Source: Grammothele lineata
Taxonomy: Eukaryota; Basidiomycota; Agaricomycetes; Polyporales; Polyporaceae
Assembly: GCA_002150815.3 (NCBI GenBank)
Contig: NDFF03000320.1
Location: 762,059-826,058, forward strand
Direction of reading: 5' to 3'
Length of the DNA: 64,000 nt
Numbering within the stretch: the stretch's first letter is position 1; each line of letters starts with the position of its first letter. Made by a program: the position numbers and the translations under genes. Below are positions 56,540 through 64,000 of this stretch, piece after piece. A model generated the notes under the pieces. It saw only the letters and a program-made list of their open reading frames with translations. It was not told the DNA's origin and made no database searches.

Positions 56540-59500
56540 ATGGACGGGAATTTCTTGCGACAAACGCTATTTCCCCATGCTGCCGTGGTGCGGGATAGGC
56601 AACACGGCTACTCTCCAGGGTCAGCTGCTATCGGCAAACACCAAAGAGAGACCGCGCCAACCTCTGGCACTACCCCGCATATGGTGACCCATACTAGCTC
56701 AGCAGCACTGGATGAACAAATGATGAACATGAAATATCTTGGGGCGACTGCTGGAAATGGAACTCCAGATGTTACGCTTGACGACATAGCCCAGCGGTCC
56801 CGTCTAACAAGGTCTCAACGCAGTCGCCTTGAACTTGGCTCCCGGTTCTTGTCACCGCAATCATATGACGGAATTGTCGACAAGCAATGTCTTCAGGCTA
56901 CTAGATCCTCGGCACTAGTGGATATAGAACACTCTCCATCCTACGAACCCAGACTCTTGCATGACTCTCGTTCGTCGGCTGTTAAGGGCATAAAGAGGTC
57001 AGATTCGTCCGAAGACGTCAAACCACGCTTCTTTTCTCAGATCAAGACCACAAAGAGCTTACGGCAAAGACTGGATTCTGGTATGCCTCTGGATTTGATA
57101 ACTACCCGAGCCCTTGACTCACTCAGCTACCAGCGCCTAGTCTTTGTGGGGACCCGACCGCTGAAAATAGTCGTCATGAGCATCGCTTCGAGGATACCTT
57201 CGTTCGTGTTCCTTCTAGGAGTGTCTCGATCGTGAAGCCAGCTGGCGATCTGCGAGACGATGATATATCCTCTATCATGATGCGCGGTGCCACGGATCTC
57301 AGGCACGCGAAGTTAGAAAATGAAGAGCAGGTGAGCAGACATGTTATTCCCTGCATATATGCGCTATTAATGTGCATATTAGCGTCGCGAGATCAAATTC
57401 CTTCAAGCTCAGGTTGATTCCGCGAGGAAGGAGAAGGAAGAACTCTCTCAGAGACTCAAGACTGTTAGGGACGCAACAAAGCGAAGCCTACAGTCGAGTT
57501 CGAAAACGTAAGCCGACGTTGATGCAGAAGCAAGGAGTGGATTAACTTCCGACGGCTAGCCTGGACGAATTTCGTTCTGCTCTGAACCACCTCAAGTCGC
57601 AGTCAGAAGCCGCTTTTGCCGCCGCCAGCGAGTTTCAAACGTCGCGCAGCAACTTGCAAGACTTGCGCGACGAGGTCGCCAACGTTGTAAAGAGTATGTA
57701 GTACGACTCTTCTGTCGTACTTATCCATGAGAAGTTTGCGGCCCAGACATCCAGCCTTATCTGGAACCGAATGCGGAATGGTCGAAATCGGTGAAGAGGA
57801 AAAACGTCATGAACGCACTTGAGGTGGAGTACGCGAAAGGCGAGTCGCTTGTGGGCTTTGATATGTGTCTCCGTTGAATCTTGGGTGCGTATTAGGACAA
57901 CAAGTCATCGATATCCTTCGTGATCGGCTTGAATTCACCGGCGGTGAACTCGCTGAAACAAGAAATCGTACCGCAGAGCTGGAGGCTGCGCAGAAGGAAG
58001 ACAGAGACGCGCTCCGCAAAGCGAACAGTGCGATGTCCGCGGCTAGTGAGTCCAGTGGCCGGATTCGAGGACAATCACTGTGCTGAAGACATCCCAGCCG
58101 AAGAGATAGCGTCGTTGTCGGGCAGACTTAAACAAGAGCAGGAAGCATTACATGCCGCACTCTACACGACTGCAGATTTGGAGGTTCAATTAACGAATAC
58201 AAGACAACGGTGAAAACTTGTCGTGCTCTTAACTAACATCTATCTAAATGATGGCTAGAATCGTCGAGCTCGAACAGACGGTCACGGCCAAGGAGGCTGA
58301 GTTGAGCGCACACAAAGAGGCAGAGCTAGAGTAAGTCGACAATGATGGACTCCTAGCTATCACTCATTACACCATGTAGAATCGTAGAACTCCGGAAGGC
58401 TGTCCAGGACAAAGAAGCGTGCAATTCCTCTATCCGAGGATTAGAGGCCGAGTATAGGATTAGCTCCTATAAACTATGACATATTCATGCTCACTACATC
58501 ACGCTCAGACTCTGCTATCTCAAAGAGATCACCATTAGCAAGGACGCCAAAGTTACGGAGCTATCAACTATGATTGACATGAAAGATTTACAGCTTTCCG
58601 AGTACCATGAACGGCATGTATAGTATATCGACGCGTTACGTCTTTCCCTGACGCCTTCCAGTGACGAACGCACGCGGATGGAAATCGGTCAACTCACCCA
58701 GACGATACAGCGCATCAGTACTGACCTCGGCTCAAGCGATACCCAGCGTCAGGCGGAAAAAGAGGCCAATGTCAGACTGACAGAAGAACAGAGGCTGCTC
58801 CAGGAGCAAGTCTTGAGTCTTAGAACTCAGCTCTCAAATGTGCGCGGCGATCTTGAAGAAAGATCAGAACGGTACGTCCGTCCATTACGCATGTTCGCCC
58901 TTGGTGGATTCAGTTGTTGGCTTCATTCACCCAGGTTGCGGGAGGCGAACTCAAGACACAAGGTGAGCTGTCTGCCGTGGTTTCGGGAGAGGTGTCACTC
59001 ACGTCGTCTAAGGCTCTCGAGGAACGTTTCGAGGAACAGTCTGTGACTATGAGAATTACGAAAGAATCTCTAGGAGACGTTCAGGTTTGTCGCCTCTGAA
59101 GTTGTACGGGCCCATCGGCGGTAATCTGCGCTACATTTAGGAACGATTACTAGCTTCTGAGAAAGCCCATGCTGTGCGTTTGCAGGACCGAGATATGACC
59201 GTACGCTAACGAAAATGCTGCCTCAGAAGTCATTGGCTGATGTCAAGACCAAATTGGAGAAGGAGATTGCCACGTTGCACGAGCAGAAGCAGGGTCTCCA
59301 GGACACCGTAGACCTCAGGGAATCTACCATCAAGACATTAGAGGCGGCTTCTACTTTACTTGAAGAAGAGCATTCGCAGCAGGTGCAACAGCAGCAGTCG
59401 ATGTTCGCAGATCGTCTCTCCGAAAGCGAAGACCGTGTCAAGCAGCTCGCTAGATCTCTTGACGAATCTCACGGACGGGCGACTACTGCAGAAGCACTGA

Positions 59501-60698
59501 GTAAAGCACTTAACGAGCAGCTACATCAACTTCAGGCACAGCTCCAAGTGGCTCAGCAGCCATCACTAGAGGCTGAAGCCGAGCTGTGTACTCTCAAATC
59601 CAGAGTGGCAGTTTTGGAAGATGAAAGGCAGAGCAGTGCCCTGCGAGCCAGAACTATTGAGTCCCGTTACCATGCAGGCGACCTCGTTCGTAGACCCCGC
59701 ATTCGTGCGCACCGGTCGGCTGATCTACCGCTCTCACTAGACGAACGAGGAGAGAACGTTTGTCGATGCGCTTGCGCGCAAGTCGCACGCTGTACATGAG
59801 CAGGAGAGGGTTGAGCACCGCAATGAGCTGCGCCGAGCGAGTGTCTGTTCCTTTGGCGACGGTCCCAGGTCTACTCACACGGTTTGCAGCGTGACAATGT
59901 GATGGAAGGAATGCGGTCTAAGATCCACTCTCTCGAACTGACCCTTGCCAAGCAACTCGATGGACAAAAGGCCAAGCCTGTCACTCCTCAGCCGCAGAAT
60001 GGCCCGTCTTTAATCAATCCTTCTTCCTGGATGTCCTCTGTGCAGAGCAGCTCGCCGGCGACTCAAGCTCCTGACCGAGACGGACAGGTAAGCGCGGTCG
60101 CGTGTCGCGACCTAGATGTCGGCTAAAAGGACTGCCTAGTCCACGAATGTCGATGTGACCGCGTCCACTAGGCCAACTCCGGCGCCAGTGCGGGGTCGCC
60201 CGAGGCTCCTGCCCGACACCGTGACGCCTCCGAACCGTGGAACGCTTGCTCAACATCTTCCACCGCCGATGACGATGACCCGGCAGGTTCCTCCGGGCCG
60301 CGTCGCCGACAAAGCGAGCAAGCCCAAATTTGGCAGGCTAGCCACCGACTGCTCTGACGAGATTCTCGACTTTGACGACAATCCCAGCAAGAAGCTCTCT
60401 CCGCCTTCTTCCCTCGGCAAGCGAAGCAAGCCGAACTCGCCGGCTGCGGTAGGTGAAGAACGAGGGACCTCTCATCCTTTCAAGCGTTTGGTCCGTGATT
60501 GCTCCCCCCCTTGCTGCGCGTCTCCTAACTGGCGTAGAGGTCTTACTCTCGGAAGCACGAAAGCACCGGACAGGGAACCACCCACTTGATGCGGAAGGTA
60601 CGTAGCTTTTCGTTCGACAGACGTCTGGCTGGACCCGCCATCCGTTACAGCCGTTGCAGCCCAGAGGATCCAAGAACAAGGCCCGCAAGCGTCGTTGA
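56540..60698 (+). CDS. 20-exon coiled-coil nuclear protein (candidate meiotic chromosome/synaptonemal-type protein)
   Basis: Exons: 56540-57080, 57134-57330, 57383-57507, 57560-57693, 57747-57839, 57896-58045, 58089-58209, 58259-58330, 58380-58451, 58509-58601, 58662-58871, 58935-58962, 59013-59084, 59141-59173, 59227-59685, 59741-59842, 59890-60087, 60140-60490, 60538-60597 and 60660-60698. All phases agree and give 1,049 aa. Residues ~1-230 are polar and disordered. Residues ~240-830 form an almost unbroken heptad coiled coil (for example SARKEKEELSQRLKTVRDA, then KLEKEIATLHEQKQGLQDTV). The last ~220 are Pro/Ser/Lys-rich with KRSKPNSP and the basic end PRGSKNKARKRR, a likely nuclear signal. 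Intron 5 is GC-AG. This central-rod, basic-tail design resembles transverse-filament proteins such as Zip1, but sequence alone does not prove it. I do not recognise the family. Confidence 0.72.
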
Positions 60699-60821
60699 TC
60701 AACAGTCACAATCTCCCTGAGTATTGCATCCTGCATCTTCCTGCGTCATTTCTTGTCGCCTTTTGTCGTGAAAATATGGCCGTGTAGAAACGTGTTTACA
60801 GAAATAAATCTCGGGTTCGAA

Positions 60822-60850
60822 CTCTAAAGTCCTCAGTGAGGACTTTAGAG
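60822..60850. repeat. 14-bp perfect inverted repeat with 1-nt spacer
   Basis: CTCTAAAGTCCTCA (60822-60835) is followed by one G and its exact reverse complement (60837-60850). It lies 23 bp from the 3' end of tRNA-Val and between that tRNA and the end of the coiled-coil gene. It could form a hairpin in the 3' UTR of the latter. Confidence 0.8.
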
Positions 60851-60872
60851 AAAATAAACAAAATGGACAAAA

Positions 60873-60987
60873 TGAGTCGGCCCAGGGTCGAACTGAGGAC
60901 CTTCTGTGCGCCACTGTTCGGCTTCTGCTTTTCCAAATAGGAAAGACTTTGTTAGACAGATGCGATAACCAACTACGCCACCGACCC
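60873..60987 (-). tRNA. tRNA-Val(AAC) with a 41-nt intron
   Basis: Read on the minus strand, the acceptor stem GGGTCGG pairs with CCGACTC (one G-T), and the discriminator is A. A D-arm GCGTAGTTGGTTATCGC follows. The anticodon stem TCTGT pairs with ACAGA around the loop CTAACA-C, giving anticodon AAC (valine). The T-arm is CTCAG-TTCGACC-CTGGG. An intron of 41 nt (60949-60909) sits one base 3' of the anticodon, the standard position cut by eukaryotic tRNA splicing endonuclease. The mature tRNA is 74 nt before CCA. TTTT runs just downstream serve as Pol III terminator. Confidence 0.93.
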
Positions 60988-61060
60988 GATGCAAAAGAGG
61001 GCGCTTGTGTCAACTATATGGTGGCAAGGCTTGGGCAAGCCAACCGTAAGCACAGCAAAT

Positions 61061-61648
61061 TCAGAGGTATACTCCGCCTTCCACTCCCTCCTGCTCTTCT
61101 TCCGCTACCCTCGACGCGACATTATCCGGCTGGTCCCCACCAAAACCATCATGATGGCTTTGAGATGAAGGGACAGCTGGCGTAGACGATGACGTCATGT
61201 CGTAATGGGCACCCGCCACAATCCCTTTCTCGTTGAGGACCATTTTGAGCATGCTGACACGTTCGTTCTGCGACCCACTGCGAGTTTATCAATGTGCATC
61301 GTTGATCGTTGAAGATCGTCAGCACGCTTGCCAGACAGTAGTTGAGGAACAGAGAAACGCGCACATCACGATCTCATTCTCCTCGAATGCTTCCGTAAGG
61401 TCCGCGTCGCCGGGCGCCTCCACAAGTGCGTCTTCGAGATCGCGTTGCGTGCGCTGCAAATGCGTGAGCGAGTTCTGTAATCGAGCAATCTCTATAGGTA
61501 AGAACACGCGTGAACATCGGATCAGCGAACTCGGGCCGCACAGGTGAGGATCGCGGGAGGAAGACGCACCTTCGGTGATCAGAGGCACTGCGAGCTGCCG
61601 AGCCTCCTCGAGTGTGAAAGGCTGCTGATATCGCGGCCTGTAGTCCAT
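61061..61648 (-). CDS. Small helical protein, possibly Adc17/TMA17-like proteasome assembly chaperone
   Basis: Three exons, 61648-61570, 61491-61365 and 61277-61061, give 140 aa. The product starts MDYRPRYQQPFTLEEARQL. It then forms two predicted helices, EIARLQNSLTHLQRTQRDLEDAL and TEAFEENEIVIGSQNERVSMLKMVL, which can pair as a helical hairpin. A polar tail with EEEQEGVEGG follows. The pattern of a short N-terminal region plus helical hairpin with N-E-x-V-I-x-S-Q-x-E-R-I/V resembles fungal Tma17/Adc17 proteins of about 150 aa, which help Rpt6-Rpt3 pairing. That match is from memory of the pattern and weak. A prefoldin-like or splicing-related small coil protein is also possible. The only in-frame ATG near the start is at 61648. 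Confidence 0.6.
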
Positions 61649-62082
61649 GTCGGGTACGCCGCGGTCTGTGACGACGTTGTATGAGATGTCGGAATGGGGA
61701 GCGTTGTCAATCCGCGACCACCAGTAGGACGCGTGTATGGCTTGACGGTGGCGTGTATCGAGACTCAACAGTTGACGCAAGCCTCGAATTACGTAAGGAG
61801 TGTACACATGTGTACGGCACGTCAAGTTCACCAGGTCAGTGCAGCATGAGTTACTAGGTCTACATCTTCACGGACAGGTATCGGAGATAGGACGAGAGGT
61901 TCGCGGGCGGGGGGCGTGTGTCTATTAGTGTATTCCGGGAATGATAAGTGAGGGTAGAGAGTACAATGCGCGGGTAGCCAGGGAGTCAATATAGACAATG
62001 AATCTAAACACTACGACGTGGTCACGATGACCGAGTAGTCCGCTTGTGGCAGAGGGACAATACGAAAGCAATGTGGAAGCAA
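61649..62082. other. Intergenic region upstream of the small helical protein gene
   Basis: 434 bp between the start at 61648 and the SAL1-like stop at 62083, both genes on the minus strand. It should hold a promoter and the SAL1-like 3' UTR. No other feature is seen. Confidence 0.4.
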
Positions 62083-64000
62083 TTACACGCCCAGCCTGTA
62101 AAATGGCTATTAGCCACGCCCGCTATGCATGAGGAAAAAGGGAGCACTTACTTTGATTTACTTGATTCATATACGACATACGAAATGGAGACCGCGGGGA
62201 CGACCTGGTACAGCGAAAGCAAAATGATAGCAATCAGCACAAAGGCCTGCACCGGAAAGAGGCCGGTGTCTGATGCACCGGCCGCGCCCACACGCACCTT
62301 CGCGAGTGTCGGCAGCAGCCCCCGGTAGAACCCGCGCCAGCCGTCGCGCGCGTACGTCTTTTGTACGACATCGAGAATGCCGGTGTACCGCTCGGGGTGG
62401 CCCGACGAACCGGATGCCTGCAGGCGTGTGCGGACGAGGTTGAGCGGGTACACGCTGGTCGCGCCCACCGAGCCTGAGATCGAGCCGAACGCGAGCAGCG
62501 CGAGCACCCCCGGTTCGTCCTTGCCCGTTGATCGGAGGTACGCCAGCTTCAGTGCCTCAAACGTGCTCATGTCAATTGCGGAGTACCTGTCGGTGCCAGG
62601 GCAGGGCGCGGGGTCAGTGGCGAAGAGCAAAGTCTAAGGAGGCCGGGACCTACGGGAAGACGCCAACGAGGCCGATCTAGCAACGGGAGGGGCACAGTTG
62701 GGCCACATTAGCCGCACGACTAAACATAGCCAGTAGAAAACGTACGGCCAAACCGCGGTAAAACGCGCGAGCGCCGCCGAGCTGGTATACTCGAGCAGCT
62801 GCTTCACGCAACGATCGCTTTTGCCCACCGGCACTACTCATCATTTGTGTCTGAGGCAGTGAGGTATTCGTGGGCCTGGAGGTCTAGGCGGTCCAGAAGG
62901 TAGGAGACGCACCTTAAGGGTCTCTATTGGGTAGATTGCTGCAGCAAGATCAGCACGTGTAGAGTTGGGTCCCGGAGAGGAAGCACACTCACATAACTGA
63001 CTGGTGATGCCCCCAATGCCACCAGAGAGAAACCGGCTGACGCCGCTGATGTCTTGCGGGTCATCGACCTTGTCCCAGTACTTGGCGAACATGCGTTTCT
63101 GTGCAGGGCGCGAGTTGCAGGGAAGACGTGACTATGACAGGATGTGACTAACGGATGATTCGTACGAGAGGAACTTGATGGCGGATTCGGGCAAAATCTT
63201 CAGTACGAAAGGCCGTTGCCTGTCCAGAACGCAAGGATGCCGCCCTCCGCGTATATGCGGCGAATGGCGCCGGCTATTGCCTTGAATCCCTGCGTCGGGG
63301 TGGCGGCGGTGAGTGCTGTACCACCTAACTCTGGTGGTCGCGTGATCAAAAAGATTTTTAGCCTGTCGAACGGTGCCGTGCATGTTCGAGACACTACATA
63401 CAATCAGCAGACAATGTGAAGCACCGAGGACTTGAGCGTACCGGCGCCAGCAACGCCACCGGCCAGTAGGAACTTCACAGCCGTCGAACCTCCAAGCCAT
63501 GTGTGATGTGGCTCTTCTTCCTCGTCGTACTCGTCGTATTCTTCGTCATCTTCGTCGTTGGCATAGGACGACTTGTGGTCCACGGGCACGGGCTGAAGCT
63601 CCTTTCCAGCCGGCGGCGCGTGAGGCTGCACAATGGTCAGGTCCTCTGCGGACGGCCGTGAGGCTCGAGTCGGATTCCTGCCAGGACCACATCGCCTCAG
63701 CATATGCCACTACCTGTCTTGCAAACACACGCACCGGCCTTCTGGAGCGCGAGCTCGAGCTCGTGCGCCTCGATATGCCCATTCCCATCTAGGTCCAGCT
63801 CATCGTGAAAGATATGTTGTTGAGGGAAGCCATCGGCCGATCGAATGGCGTGGAGGACAAGGGCGAGCGGTGAGGAGGACGAGCGGCGAGGAGACGAGCG
63901 GCGAGGAGGACGAGGATGGGCCTGCGGAGGACAAGTCAGTCGGTCTGGCGCCCGGCGGTCGTCCGTGAACGCGTGACTGTGGGAATGTAAACAACAACAA
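62083..64000 (-). CDS. Calcium-dependent mitochondrial ATP-Mg/Pi carrier, SAL1/SCaMC-like (5' partial, one frameshift)
   Basis: Visible exons: (>64000)-63735, 63645-63442, 63393-63153, 63098-62993, 62938-62913, 62850-62746, 62676-62654, 62586-62298, 62204-62152 and 62095-62083. The carrier exchanges ATP-Mg for phosphate across the mitochondrial inner membrane under Ca control. One EF-hand loop is seen (DELDLDGNGHIEAHELELAL). An acidic linker leads to carrier repeat 1 (FLLAGGVAGAVSRTCTAPFDRLK, a PxD signature), repeat 2 (FLSGGIGGITSQLSIYPIETLK) and repeat 3 (GSISGSVGATSVYPLNLVRTRLQA). Exon 63393-63153 carries a 1-nt deficit at about 63207, between FWTGNGLS and VLKILPESAIKF, so the frame is broken. 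The usual second EF-hand region before the linker is missing. The N-terminus lies beyond the window. Confidence 0.85.
63872..63915. repeat. Short imperfect tandem repeat (15-16 nt, ~3 copies)
   Basis: GAGGAGGACGAGCGGC, GAGGAGACGAGCGGC and GAGGAGGACGAGG follow each other. On the minus strand this is CTCGTC/CTCCTC-rich and lies in the unresolved 5' part of the SAL1-like gene, either as an Arg/Ser/Pro-coding stretch or in an intron. Confidence 0.6.

Noticed and set aside
59195..59226. A very short intron just before exon 15 of the coiled-coil gene (GTACGC...CTCAG)
   Set aside because: 26 nt is below the splicing minimum. The GTGCGT donor at 59174 gives a 53-nt intron with a CTAAC branch and correct phase.

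Overview
The window is 64 kb of nuclear DNA from a filamentous basidiomycete, most likely an Agaricomycete (polypore or gilled mushroom). Genes lie close together on both strands and each encodes one eukaryotic housekeeping protein. Nearly all are cut by many 45-65 nt introns with GTRNGT donors and CTNAC/CTGAC branch sites, and several short exons occur. Gene structures were rebuilt by hand from splice signals, phase continuity and family resemblance. In total I support about 27 protein genes, one intron-containing tRNA-Val(AAC) and about 140 introns.

Layout. 0-12 kb: the 3' end of an MFS transporter, an unrecognised nuclear-looking protein, mitochondrial EF-G2 (MEF2), isoprenylcysteine methyltransferase (STE14), ribosomal uL6 (RPL9), the 3'-end processing factor PCF11 and the PIN nuclease SWT1. 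12-22 kb: a MIPC-synthase-type GT32 enzyme (SUR1/CSH1), a 1.7 kb stretch without a recognisable gene, and a divergent pair of xylitol dehydrogenase and cobalamin-independent methionine synthase (MET6). 22-38 kb: a 13-exon DUF2985 membrane protein, the giant FMP27/Hobbit bridge-like lipid-transfer protein (17 exons, about 2,928 aa) and DNA polymerase epsilon subunit B (DPB2). 38-49 kb: a PHAF1/UPF0183 protein, a pyrimidine 5'-nucleotidase (SDT1/PHM8), ribosomal eL6, COX18, a four-helix membrane protein, a 3-ketosphinganine-reductase-like SDR (TSC10) and a fluoride exporter (FEX). 49-64 kb: a VTT/TVP38 protein, ribosomal eL36, casein kinase 2 beta, a BTB protein, a 20-exon coiled-coil nuclear protein, tRNA-Val, a small helical protein and a Ca-dependent mitochondrial carrier (SAL1-like) that runs off the right edge.

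The genes do not form one pathway cluster. Loose themes are lipid handling (SUR1-like, TSC10-like, FMP27, VTT protein) and mitochondria (MEF2, COX18, SAL1). I see no bacterial operons, phage, CRISPR arrays, transposon ORFs or biosynthetic cluster.

The points most worth a second look are: an 8-nt internal microexon in the DUF2985 gene; the TSC10-like gene, where a G-run replaces the catalytic-lysine codon and breaks the frame; a 1-nt frameshift in the SAL1-like carrier; three well supported GC-AG introns; 5'-UTR introns ending exactly at the ATG in two ribosomal-protein genes; and the uncharacterised 20-exon coiled-coil protein, which may be a meiotic chromosome protein.
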